The notes: a model not told the origin generated them from the sequence alone. A stretch of 64,000 bases of DNA from Marinimicrobium hydrolyticum (GCF_030848505.1 NZ_JAVDDU010000011.1:1-64000), one strand, 5' to 3'; positions 45,503-53,536 are shown, counted from the first letter of the stretch. Program-made: numbers and translations.

Positions 45503-47145
45503 CGGGTCTTTGGTGGTTAGGCATCCCGCTGGCTCCCTTGCTGGCCATGCCCCTGATGTGGCGCTGGCGAGACCGTGTCGCGCCCTGGTTATGGCTGGCC
45601 TGCGTGCCCGCCTTCCTAGCGGCTTTGTATCCGCCCGCCAGTCACAGCATGGCCTGGCTGTGGCCAGGGGCCACTTGGGGTGGAGACGATCTGGTGACCC
45701 GCGCCTTTTTGGGGTTTAGTGCCTTACTGTGGGCCTGTGCCAGCCTTTACGCCTCACAAAGTGAACGCACACACCCACGGCGGCGGCGCTTCTGGACTTT
45801 TTGGTTAATCACTCTTAGCGGCAACCTGCTGCTGATTATCGCTCAGGATGGTGTCAGCTTTTACGTGGGGTTCACGTTAATGAGCTTGTGCGCCTATGGC
45901 CTGGTTGTACACACCGGCGGAGCCGAGCCCCGTCAGGCGGGACGCCTGTATGTACAGCTGGCGGTGCTGGGTGAAATGTTTCTTTACGCCGCCCTGCTAG
46001 TGCGCATTCATGAAGCCGGTGGCGCCCTGGATTTTGAGGCATGGCAAACAGCGCCGCTAGGTATCCCCACAGCCATCCTTCTACTGTTGGGGTTTGGGAT
46101 AAAAGCGGGCTTTTGGCCACTGCATATCTGGCTGCCCCAAGCGCACCCCGCCGCTCCGGCAGCGGCCAGTGCGATTCTGTCTGGAGCTATGATCAAGGCC
46201 GGCATCTTAGGTCTGTGGCGTTTTATGCCGCAGGATGATCCGCTGCTGGCGGATTGGTCCCAATGGTTGTTTGCCATCGGCCTCTTCAGTGCTTTTTACG
46301 GCGTAGTGCTGGGCATATTGCAGACTCGGGCCAAGGCGGCCTTGGCGTATTCCTCGATCAGCCAAATCGGTTATCTGTTAATCATTCTGTCCCTGTCCTG
46401 GAATAATCCAGGGACTCATGAACTCTGGGTCGCCTTGTTGGCACTCTATGCGGTACACCACGGCCTGGCCAAAGGCGCACTGTTTATGGGTGCGGGGCTG
46501 GCGAGTCGCCATCGTTTATCTGTCGGCCAGTGGTTTTTGATGCTAATCCCTGCGCTGGCCATTGCCGGTTTGCCTTTAACCAGTGGCGGAGCGGTAAAAA
46601 CACTACTGAAAGGCAGTCTGACTGAAACGGCTCTGGGAAATTGGCTGCCCTTGATCACTTGGGGTTCTTTTGCTTCCGCATTGGTACTCGCGCGCGCGCT
46701 ATGGCTGATGAAGCAAAAACAGGGGGATCAAACAACAGTTTCCCGGCGACTGACTTACCCTTGGGCTTTTTTGTGTTGCGCCCCACTGCTTTTACCTTGG
46801 GTTTGGGATGAGATGCGCACAGCGATGCTGGCAAGCCTTACGTTGTATGACGCCTGGTCGATCATCTTGCCCTTGGTCGTGGCGGGCGCCTTAATTGCCA
46901 TAGCCTTGGGACAGGGTTGGACAATACCGCGCGCACTGGTACCGCTGCCCAACCCAGCGATTTACGCATCCTTATGGGTGAAGCGTCTACTGCAGTGGCG
47001 CGCCCGAGGCCTCATGGTGATTACCCTCGATAAGACGCAGTGGCGCCAGAGAGAACGCAAGTGGAATCGGTTTTGGCAGCAAGGCACGGTGGCCGTCAGT
47101 GCTTGGCTACTGTGCTTTCTGCTGTTATTGGGTTGGGTCTGGTAA
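45499..47145 (+). CDS. mrpD3: Antiporter-like subunit 3 (NuoL/MrpA-D type) lacking the TM5 glutamate
   Basis: 548-aa polytopic member of the same family. Lysines K203 (GFGIKAGFWPLHIWLPQAHP) and K234 (GAMIKAGILG) are kept, but the otherwise conserved membrane glutamate is threonine T126 (YVGFTLMSL, where relatives have F-E-L-M). After the transporter core there is a long C-terminal extension with extra hydrophobic helices and an amphipathic Arg/Lys-rich stretch, recalling the NuoL C-terminal arm. GTG 45499 overlaps the mrpD2 stop. Last gene of the operon. Confidence 0.83.
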   Translation: MTGLWWLGIPLAPLLAMPLMWRWRDRVAPWLWLACVPAFLAALYPPASHSMAWLWPGATWGGDDLVTRAFLGFSALLWACASLYASQSERTHPRRRRFWTFWLITLSGNLLLIIAQDGVSFYVGFTLMSLCAYGLVVHTGGAEPRQAGRLYVQLAVLGEMFLYAALLVRIHEAGGALDFEAWQTAPLGIPTAILLLLGFGIKAGFWPLHIWLPQAHPAAPAAASAILSGAMIKAGILGLWRFMPQDDPLLADWSQWLFAIGLFSAFYGVVLGILQTRAKAALAYSSISQIGYLLIILSLSWNNPGTHELWVALLALYAVHHGLAKGALFMGAGLASRHRLSVGQWFLMLIPALAIAGLPLTSGGAVKTLLKGSLTETALGNWLPLITWGSFASALVLARALWLMKQKQGDQTTVSRRLTYPWAFLCCAPLLLPWVWDEMRTAMLASLTLYDAWSIILPLVVAGALIAIALGQGWTIPRALVPLPNPAIYASLWVKRLLQWRARGLMVITLDKTQWRQRERKWNRFWQQGTVAVSAWLLCFLLLLGWVW

Positions 47146-47258
47146 CCGCCCGCCAGTGTTTACCAACCTTAGTGGCTGGCAGCACTCGGTATTTGCTACT
47201 ATGCCCTGCAATGGGTCACCTTACAGCGTGGCGCCGCAACGAACTTTTGGAGGTAATC

Positions 47259-47846
47259 ATGAAAAAGCAACTCGTTTTGGGCGTTCTGATCTCTTCACTG
47301 ACGGTATCGGCGCACGCGTATCAGGACTTATCCGCCGAAGTGCTGCTGGGCATCTCAAATCAACGCACCGACTTTGGCGATGGTGACCGAGCCTCCGGCG
47401 ATAGCACTTCGTTCGGCTTACGGGGAGCTTACTCTTTTAACCCCAATGTGGCCGTTGAACTGTCCTATCAAAACTACGGCAGCTACGACGATCGCTGGGT
47501 CGACGAGTTTGGCCGCATAGACGAAACGTTTAAATCTTCGGCACTGATGGCTGGAGTGAAGATGAGCTTGCCACTGCAAGCGGGATATTCGTTGGTGGGC
47601 CGTGTCGGCGCCTCGCATTGGAATTTTGAGCTTGAGGAAATCGACTCAGAATTCCCCGGAGAAGTGTTCGTATTTGACGATAGCGGCACCGGGCTTTACT
47701 ACGGCGTGGGCGTACAGCTTGATATTACTCAAGATTTGTTCATCGGGGTGGAGTACACGGCAACCCAAATGGATGTCACTTTAGGTGGTTTTTCCGTGGA
47801 TCACCGGGCGCGTAATATTGCGGCGTCTCTGGGCTTTCGGTTTTAA
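47259..47846 (+). CDS. OmpA-like eight-stranded beta-barrel outer-membrane protein
   Basis: Outer-membrane barrel of 195 aa. Signal peptide MKKQLVLGVL...SAHA cut before YQD. Alternating amphipathic strands (SFGLRGAYSFNPNVAVELSYQNYG, GLYYGVGVQLDITQDLFIGVEYTATQM in the sequence) end in aromatic F at the C-terminus (SLGFRF), the BAM recognition signal. Resembles the OmpA/OmpW-type N-terminal barrel without a peptidoglycan-binding domain. An ideal TGGAGGTAATC precedes ATG 47259. Substrate or role unknown. The upstream Mrp operon may read into it. Confidence 0.8.
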   Translation: MKKQLVLGVLISSLTVSAHAYQDLSAEVLLGISNQRTDFGDGDRASGDSTSFGLRGAYSFNPNVAVELSYQNYGSYDDRWVDEFGRIDETFKSSALMAGVKMSLPLQAGYSLVGRVGASHWNFELEEIDSEFPGEVFVFDDSGTGLYYGVGVQLDITQDLFIGVEYTATQMDVTLGGFSVDHRARNIAASLGFRF

Positions 47847-47847
47847 T

Positions 47848-47865
47848 CGTCTGCCCACACAGACG
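47848..47865. terminator. Hairpin between convergent barrel gene and thioredoxin-like gene
   Basis: CGTCTG-CCCACA-CAGACG fills almost the whole 19-base gap between two stop codons. T-rich bases on both sides (TTTTAA, TTACT) suit a weak bidirectional terminator. Confidence 0.5.
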
Positions 47866-48351
47866 TTACTCAATTCCCGAAGCGTCGCCATCAAGCTCAA
47901 GCAACGTCTTTACGGTCGCCATCGACAGGCGGCCGGAGCGGGTAAGTTTGTTGCCTCGACCATCAAAGAAAAGCGCGCGGGGCAGTTCGCCGCGCCAATC
48001 AGGATCAAGGGCATAACCCAGAACCGCGGGCACCTCATCCCCGTAGGCATATCTCGGCCCGTCACTTCTCAGCTCATCCAAAACCTCACCGTGCTCCTTA
48101 TGCAACGGCTCGACCGCCACTGAGATGACTTGCACCTGTTCGCGCGTTCGATTCAGTTCGCCCAACTCCTGTAAATAGTGTTTGCAATGTGGGCAGTCCA
48201 GAGACCAAAACGCCACAACCGTGGGAACAGTGTAGCTGTTCGGGTTACCAAGATGGCTGGCGGTGGCACGATCCAGGGTTTGAATCTCGGCGCTAGCGGC
48301 AGACGCCAAGACCATCAGGCTCAGCGCTACCCAGCCAAATAATTTTTTCAT
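47866..48351 (-). CDS. Periplasmic thioredoxin-like (TlpA-type) protein with CPHC
   Basis: 161 aa. Signal peptide of about 21 residues (ending ASA). A thioredoxin fold follows, with redox motif C53-P-H-C56 in FWSLDCPHCKHYL and a cis-proline region near ELPRALFFDGRG. The CPHC active site is DsbA-like and oxidising in character, but the overall length and sequence are TlpA/AhpC-like. Its start overlaps the stop of the upstream propeller lipoprotein gene (ATGA), so the two are one transcription and translation unit. Probably acts on the partner's cysteines. Confidence 0.82.
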   Translation of the reverse strand: MKKLFGWVALSLMVLASAASAEIQTLDRATASHLGNPNSYTVPTVVAFWSLDCPHCKHYLQELGELNRTREQVQVISVAVEPLHKEHGEVLDELRSDGPRYAYGDEVPAVLGYALDPDWRGELPRALFFDGRGNKLTRSGRLSMATVKTLLELDGDASGIE

Positions 48352-49565
48352 AGGGAGTAAACCTCAACGCCCGCCAGCTCTGTATGCCATACAACCAAAA
48401 GCTTGTCGCCCTGCTGGGCCAGGCGCGGTTGATCCACTCGGCCAGAGGTACTGCTTAAGCTCTGTACTGATTCAAAAGTCTTACCACCATCGGAAGACGT
48501 TTGGGTATACAGGTGAGTACGCTCACCGTCGAATTCGTTCCACACCAAGGTGACGAGGTCTCCGCGTACGGCCACATCGGCATGAGCCGCTCGCGAACCA
48601 CCTACCGACCGCTGGCCTTCGGGCTCCCCGCTTTGCAAGTGGCCATAAAAAACCTGAGGTTCGCCTTCGCGAACATTGAACCATACGGAGTGGCGCGTAC
48701 CGTCATCCGCAACAGCCAATCCGGGGCCGTGATGCGGGCAGGCGTCGATCGCCCAGCGGTCAAAGGTAGCGCGCTGAACCGGGCCGGGGACCTGCGCTGG
48801 ATCCAAGCGAAGCAGTGCGTGGTCGCGCTCATTGGGCTCAAACACATGCCGCCAAAGCACCAGGGCTGAGCCATCCACATCTTCTTCGAACGCAATACGA
48901 CAGCACTCGCAGGCGTGATCAGCCAGTTTGAATTCGGGCGCAAAGCTGCGGCCATGATCTGTGGACACGGCGGCGTATATACCCGCGCCCCTGTACTCTT
49001 CACCGGCCGCGTGAGCGATTTCCATATCGCGTTTGTCTATCCACACCAGCAAGACGTCCCCCGACTTGGTGACCAACAGAGAGTCGAATCGGTGCGTGAT
49101 TTCGCTCCGGTCCCGGTGGACGGTGAAGGGTTCATTAAACGTACGCCCGTCCCCAGAGCGGGCCAGGCGAATCTCACCAGTAAAGCGTTTGGCCAGAGGG
49201 TGGGTCCAACTCACCAGCAGTCCGCCGTCTTTGGCCAGAGCCACTTTAGGTCGGTTTTCACCATTGGCGGAGATGGCTTCCGGCTCAGCGTTGATACGCG
49301 TCGGCGCGTTCCAATTGGCGCCCAGATCTGGGCTCGAGTAGAGAGCCAGGTGTTCGCCCTCTCGGACCACAATGTGCAAGTTGCCGTCGGCGGCCAGTGC
49401 GGCACCGGTACCCAGTTGCGCGGGTTCCGCCTGAGTGACCAAGCCTGCGAGCGAGGAAGGGGGGGAGTGGGAGGTGCAAGCGAAAAGGCTGGTTAGCCCA
49501 AGCAGGATCAACCATAACTTTATTCCGCCACGGAAAAACTGACTCACGGCAACCACCTTTTTCAC
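48348..49565 (-). CDS. Sialidase-fold (BNR-repeat) lipoprotein with CECC cluster
   Basis: 405-aa exported protein. Lipoprotein signal with lipobox LFAC and C30. The rest is a six-bladed sialidase-type propeller with Asp-box-like repeats (SSPDLGANW, STDHGRSFAP, SSDGGKTFE). The sialidase active-site arginine triad is not evident, so catalytic sialidase activity is doubtful. Striking residues are C219-E-C221-C222 (HACECCRIAF) and D274-A-C276-P-H278-H279 (WAIDACPHHGPG), which could form a metal or thiol site. Operon with the CPHC thioredoxin-like gene downstream. Function unknown. Confidence 0.75.
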   Translation of the reverse strand: MKKVVAVSQFFRGGIKLWLILLGLTSLFACTSHSPPSSLAGLVTQAEPAQLGTGAALAADGNLHIVVREGEHLALYSSPDLGANWNAPTRINAEPEAISANGENRPKVALAKDGGLLVSWTHPLAKRFTGEIRLARSGDGRTFNEPFTVHRDRSEITHRFDSLLVTKSGDVLLVWIDKRDMEIAHAAGEEYRGAGIYAAVSTDHGRSFAPEFKLADHACECCRIAFEEDVDGSALVLWRHVFEPNERDHALLRLDPAQVPGPVQRATFDRWAIDACPHHGPGLAVADDGTRHSVWFNVREGEPQVFYGHLQSGEPEGQRSVGGSRAAHADVAVRGDLVTLVWNEFDGERTHLYTQTSSDGGKTFESVQSLSSTSGRVDQPRLAQQGDKLLVVWHTELAGVEVYSL

Positions 49566-49610
49566 GCGCCCGCGGATAATGACTTTGACAAGCTACTGTA
49601 AGTGAAATGC

Positions 49611-49633
49611 CCAGACCTGGCAATCAGGTCTGG
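49611..49633. terminator. Hairpin after the DegT-family aminotransferase gene
   Basis: Perfect 9-bp stem CCAGACCTG / CAGGTCTGG with a five-base loop, 11 bases past the minus-strand stop at 49645. T-content after it is modest (GCATTTC); likely transcript end of the aminotransferase operon. Confidence 0.55.
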
Positions 49634-49644
49634 GGGGATCGTTC

Positions 49645-50736
49645 TTAAAGCACTTCGGCCACGGCGGCGACGACTTCGCGGGCCTGAGCCTCCGTCATGC
49701 CGGGAAACATCGGTAGCGACAAGCACTCCTCCGCCACCTGCTCACAGACTGGAAATGACAGTTCTTGAAAGGTATCCCGGCAAACGCTCTGGCGATGCAA
49801 GGGCACCGGGTAATAAATGGCTGAACCTATGTCGCGCTGTTGCAGGGCGTCACGTAACCGATCCCGCTCGCTGAGCAAGATGGTGTATTGCCCATACACG
49901 TGGTGGCAGCCATCCAAAATCTTGGGAGTCCGAATACCGAGCTTGGACAACTCCTGATCGTAAATGGCCGCGACAGCGCGACGCGACTCATTGAACTCTT
50001 CCAAGTGACGGAGCTTGATGCGCAGCGCGGCCGCCTGAACTTCATCCAAGCGGCTGTTGTAACCCACTACGTCGTGATAGTAACGAGTGCGGCTGCCGTG
50101 GTTGCGCAGTACGCGCACAGCGTCCGCCAGCTCGTCGGAATCGGTGGTAATTAAACCACCGTCTCCGTATCCGCCCAGGTTTTTCGTAGGGAAAAAGCTA
50201 AAGCAGCCCGCGTCCCCCAAAGCGCCAACGGAAGTTCCGTGGTACCGAGCCCCAAACGCTTGGGCGCAATCGCCGATGACTCGCAGATTGTGTTTTTGCC
50301 CCAGTTCCAAAAACGGTTTCATGTCCGCCGCCTGACCGAACAGGTGCACGGGCAGTACCGCACGAGTACGCTCTGTGACTACAGAAGCGGTAGCATCCGG
50401 ATCCAAATTCATGGTCGCCGGATCGATATCCGCAAATACGGCTGTAGCGCCACACTGATAGATGGCTTCCAGCGTGGCAATAAAGGTAAACGGCGAGGTA
50501 ATCACCTCATCACCCTCACCAACGCCCGCCGCCAACAGTGCCAGGAGCAACGCGTCAGTGCCAGAGGCGACACCAATGGCATGTTTCACTCCGTGGTAAA
50601 CCGCAGCCTCGTCCTCAAAATTTTGTACGTTGGGTCCCATAATAAACTGCCCACTGTCGAGAACTTCGTTCACGGCTTGGACAACTTCCGTGCGCACACG
50701 CGCATGCTGCGGATGCGGATCAAAAAGAGGCACCAT
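49645..50736 (-). CDS. DegT/DnrJ/EryC1-family nucleotide-sugar aminotransferase (GnnB/WbpE-like)
   Basis: PLP enzyme expected to transaminate a 3-keto nucleotide sugar. Family motifs: GSGQFIMGP-type start region (DSGQFIMGPNVQNFE), ASGTDALLLALLA, GDCAQAFGA and the Schiff-base lysine in FSFFPTKNLGGYGDGG, then RNHGSRTRYYHDVVGYNSRLDEVQAA. 363 aa from ATG 50736, with AAGGTG eight bases upstream; the frame extends 57 codons further without family support. It follows a Gfo/Idh dehydrogenase gene by seven bases. Such a pair makes UDP-GlcNAc3N (GnnA/GnnB) or a WbpB/WbpE product; no other O-antigen genes are nearby. Confidence 0.85.
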   Translation of the reverse strand: MVPLFDPHPQHARVRTEVVQAVNEVLDSGQFIMGPNVQNFEDEAAVYHGVKHAIGVASGTDALLLALLAAGVGEGDEVITSPFTFIATLEAIYQCGATAVFADIDPATMNLDPDATASVVTERTRAVLPVHLFGQAADMKPFLELGQKHNLRVIGDCAQAFGARYHGTSVGALGDAGCFSFFPTKNLGGYGDGGLITTDSDELADAVRVLRNHGSRTRYYHDVVGYNSRLDEVQAAALRIKLRHLEEFNESRRAVAAIYDQELSKLGIRTPKILDGCHHVYGQYTILLSERDRLRDALQQRDIGSAIYYPVPLHRQSVCRDTFQELSFPVCEQVAEECLSLPMFPGMTEAQAREVVAAVAEVL

Positions 50737-50743
50737 TAAGTGT

Positions 50744-51838
50744 TCACCTTGTTGTTTTGGATTGATCAATAAGAGATGTGCGGGAAAAGAATGGCTCCCG
50801 GGTTTCCGGGTGGTGGTCGTGAGCCACATAGCCGCTGCCCTTAAGCTTGCCGTCACCCAAGGGCAAGGGCTCATTGGAGCTCTTTCCTTTTTCGATGGCT
50901 TCGGCAATACGAATGGCGGTATCTAAAGCCAACATGCCGTCAGTACCGGTTACGACGGGTTCCCCTCCCGTCTTAACGGCTTCGAGAAAAGCGGCCACTT
51001 CGGCTCGCAACGTATCTTCGTTCTCCAGCTGAAGTTCGTCCACATCCAAACCACCGCCTTCGGTTTGCCGTTGCGTCACAATGGTTTTTTTCTGCATGTC
51101 CAGGCACGTGTAGGCCTGATGCTGAAACAGATGAAGGGTTCTTTGCGGCTCCATACTGACGCGACTGGCCGTGAGGTTTGCCACTGTGCCATTTTCAAAT
51201 TGCACAACCGCATTCACCAAATCCAGTGCATCAGAGTAGACCGAAATGCCTTTGGCCTGAACACTTTGTACCGGAGAGCGCACCAGCGATTGCACCAAAT
51301 CGATGTCGTGAATCATTAAGTCCAAAACGACACTGACGTTTGCGGCACGCTGCCGAAACTGGGTCAGCCTATGAGTTTCAATATAAGTGGGATTGCGTAG
51401 ATCATCGGGGAGGTGACTAAAGGCGGGATTGAAACGCTCCACATGCCCCACCTGCAGGGTTACGCCGTTTTTCTTGGCAAGCTGAATCAGCTCCTCCGCC
51501 TGCTCCGTGGTTTCCGTAATGGATTTCTCCACCAGAACGTGCACCCCTGCCTCCAAAAAATCTTTGGCCACAGCGTAATGTTGTCCCACGGGTGTCACCA
51601 CACTGACCACGTCCACCAAGCCAATGAGATCCTCATGGTCGGTATAGGCATGAGCACCGTATTCCGTGGCTATTTTTTCAGCGCCCTCTAAATTGTGGTC
51701 CACTACGCCAACCAGATCGCAGCCCGGCAAAGTGGCGTACTTTTCGGCGTGAAAGGTACCGAAATACCCCAGGCCAACGACACCGGCTCGAATGGGTGCT
51801 GCGGTTTCTGAACCTGAAGCAGCCGTCGTGCTCCCCAT
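50744..51838 (-). CDS. Gfo/Idh/MocA-family nucleotide-sugar 3-dehydrogenase (GnnA/WbpB-like)
   Basis: NAD(P)-dependent oxidoreductase of 364 aa. The Rossmann start is GVVGLGYFGTFHAEKY (residues ~18-33), followed by VEKSITET (catalytic Lys of the EKP-type motif), GHVERFNPAF and LDLMIHDIDLVQSLV, the last typical of UDP-GlcNAc 3-dehydrogenases. Likely oxidises C3 of UDP-GlcNAc (or its uronic acid), giving the substrate for the aminotransferase encoded just downstream. The first ~15 residues are low-complexity Ser/Thr/Ala, and the true start could be internal. Divergent from yebG. Confidence 0.83.
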   Translation of the reverse strand: MGSTTAASGSETAAPIRAGVVGLGYFGTFHAEKYATLPGCDLVGVVDHNLEGAEKIATEYGAHAYTDHEDLIGLVDVVSVVTPVGQHYAVAKDFLEAGVHVLVEKSITETTEQAEELIQLAKKNGVTLQVGHVERFNPAFSHLPDDLRNPTYIETHRLTQFRQRAANVSVVLDLMIHDIDLVQSLVRSPVQSVQAKGISVYSDALDLVNAVVQFENGTVANLTASRVSMEPQRTLHLFQHQAYTCLDMQKKTIVTQRQTEGGGLDVDELQLENEDTLRAEVAAFLEAVKTGGEPVVTGTDGMLALDTAIRIAEAIEKGKSSNEPLPLGDGKLKGSGYVAHDHHPETREPFFSRTSLIDQSKTTR

Positions 51839-52017
51839 AACTAATCCCCTATTCCCTAAAATCTGGGTAAATTTAGCCGCTCAGGATAACGGATCAGGGG
51901 CGCCGATTCCAGTCTGTAGGCGGCCTCCAGCGCACACGAGCCCTCACTCAACGCGTTTTAAAAAGCCCTTTATGGAAGCGCCCTATTATCGCTTGACAGG
52001 CAGCCACCCAGGAATTA

Positions 52018-52033
52018 CTGTATATACAAACAG
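52018..52033 (+). promoter_or_regulatory. LexA (SOS) box of yebG
   Basis: CTGTATATACAAACAG, a perfect CTGT-N8-ACAG with an AT-rich core and flanking TA/CA as in the extended consensus. It lies 35 bases ahead of the yebG start, overlapping where its promoter should be. Confidence 0.88.
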
Positions 52034-52067
52034 CAACCATCAACTTTGGGTCAAAGAGGGCAAAATT

Positions 52068-52391
52068 ATGGCCGTTATCGCCGTGTGGCAATGTGATAGG
52101 GACGGAAGTATGTTTGAAGACAAAAAGCAGGCGGAGGAACACGACAAGTATCTGGAACTGGCTGCCAACATTACTCAGCTTATAGAGTCCGAAGTTGAAG
52201 GCCTTAGCGAAGGCCACAGCGAAGCCATTGGCCTGCTGCTGGCCAAGAGACGCGAGATTTTGAGCAAAGCCTGCAAGGGCAAACCGGAGCTGCTGCTGGA
52301 ACCGTTTGAGGACCCTCAGCCCAAGAACACCGGTCACCAGGAGCAGGCCGAGGAGGACAGCAAAGTGGCCAACTTCGCGGCCCGTTCGTAG
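52068..52391 (+). CDS. yebG: DNA damage-inducible SOS protein YebG
   Basis: Small cytoplasmic SOS-regulon protein of unknown biochemical role. The YebG pattern is clear: MAVIAVWQCDRDG, then FEDKKQAEEHDKYLELAANI and EAIGLLLAKRREILSKACKG, matching the tandem helices of E. coli YebG. The C-terminal ~25 residues are Glu/Gln-rich. 107 aa from ATG 52068; the upstream frame extends to 51792 but crosses the LexA box and promoter. Damage induction is predicted from the LexA box at 52018-52033. Confidence 0.9.
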   Translation: MAVIAVWQCDRDGSMFEDKKQAEEHDKYLELAANITQLIESEVEGLSEGHSEAIGLLLAKRREILSKACKGKPELLLEPFEDPQPKNTGHQEQAEEDSKVANFAARS

Positions 52392-52617
52392 CACTCTCTT
52401 TTTTTGCACTCAGCCGTGCGTTTTTTCCACTGCACCTCTCCTCAATGGGTGCGGTGGCTTTTTGGCCAACCACTAAGCGCTGCCATTTTTCGCCACAATT
52501 AAACTTCCCCCTGCCCCTTTTCCGCCATGGGCACGCCCACTTCCTTTTGTTTAATAACTCTGTAGCCAGCGATACGTAGCTTACTCAGACGTTCTCTCAA
52601 CAAAAGGAAACACTCCG

Positions 52618-53337
52618 ATGAAAAAAACTCTCGTTATTAGCAGTCTAGTGGCGGCCAGCGCCAGCATTACCCTACCCGCCGCCCATGCAGAAGAAAAACA
52701 CTCCGGCTTGAAGCAATTCGGCGCCAGCAGTTTGGCTTTGGCCGGTGGCGCCGCCCTTGGCGGACCAGTAGGCCTGATCGTTGGAAGCATCAGCGCCGTT
52801 GCCGTCAGTCAGCAGATGAACAAGTCCAGCCGGACGCGCACCCGCGAACGGAATCAGCTCCAAACCGAGCAGGCAAGACGCCTCATTGAGGAGCCGTTAA
52901 CCCAACCCCACCAAAACGTAACCGTGTACCAGCCACACAATCCAATCGTAGAGGAGTTGGCCCAGAATGACTCTCGCCTACACATACACTTTCACTCTGG
53001 AAAAGACGACCTGACCCCACGCAACTTGGAGCAGATCAACCAATTAGCCAAAGCGTTACGCGATCAGCCTGAGTTACACGTCAAACTGCTCGGTTACGCG
53101 GACGCGCGCGGAACCGAGGGGTACAACCAAGTGTTGTCGGAATATCGCACTCGCAATGTGGAAGACTACCTAGTGCGCGCCGGCGTTGCGGCCGATCGAA
53201 TCCAGCGCGAAGCGTACGGTGCCAGCCGATCCAGAATGCGCAAGGGCGACGAAGAGGGCTACGCACAAGACCGTTATGTGGCCGTTGAAATCTTCACCCC
53301 CAGCGAAGTCACTGAAAACCTCGCAAAAGCGTATTAA
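52618..53337 (+). CDS. OmpA-family protein with glycine-rich membrane segment
   Basis: 239 aa. Signal peptide of about 24 residues (ending AHA). A Gly/Ala-rich hydrophobic stretch (ALAGGAALGGPVGLIVGSISA) resembles a glycine-zipper domain. A basic linker follows, then a C-terminal OmpA-like peptidoglycan-binding domain (about 115-230; GYADARGTEGYNQVLSEYR ... VEDYLVRAGV). Similar architecture occurs in sortase-associated PdsO proteins, but no sortase gene is in the window. AAAGGA precedes ATG 52618. Likely envelope-tethering function, unproven. Confidence 0.82.
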   Translation: MKKTLVISSLVAASASITLPAAHAEEKHSGLKQFGASSLALAGGAALGGPVGLIVGSISAVAVSQQMNKSSRTRTRERNQLQTEQARRLIEEPLTQPHQNVTVYQPHNPIVEELAQNDSRLHIHFHSGKDDLTPRNLEQINQLAKALRDQPELHVKLLGYADARGTEGYNQVLSEYRTRNVEDYLVRAGVAADRIQREAYGASRSRMRKGDEEGYAQDRYVAVEIFTPSEVTENLAKAY

Positions 53338-53343
53338 CCAACC

Positions 53344-53371
53344 CCCGGCGTCGGTAGGAGGCGGCGCCGGG
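53344..53371 (+). terminator. GC-rich hairpin after the OmpA-like gene
   Basis: CCCGGCG / CGCCGGG, 14-base loop, a few bases beyond the stop, followed by a C-run rather than a T-run. Weak terminator candidate. Confidence 0.35.
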
Positions 53372-53536
53372 TTCCCCCCCCCAGGCTAGGTTTCACAGAC
53401 ACCACTGCCGCGTGCTGAATCGCACCTGAGTGCTGCGGTTAATGGACGCGTCGTGTAAACTCGGGATTCCCCCGGGGCGTGCGCGCCCGGTTTGTTGAGG
53501 CCTGTATTCAGGCAAAGCTTTCAAGATGGAATCCCT

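Noticed and set aside
48348-49565. Annotation as an active exo-alpha-sialidase
   Set aside because: Only the BNR-type propeller repeats are seen; the arginine triad and catalytic Tyr/Glu pattern were not recognised, so only the fold is claimed.
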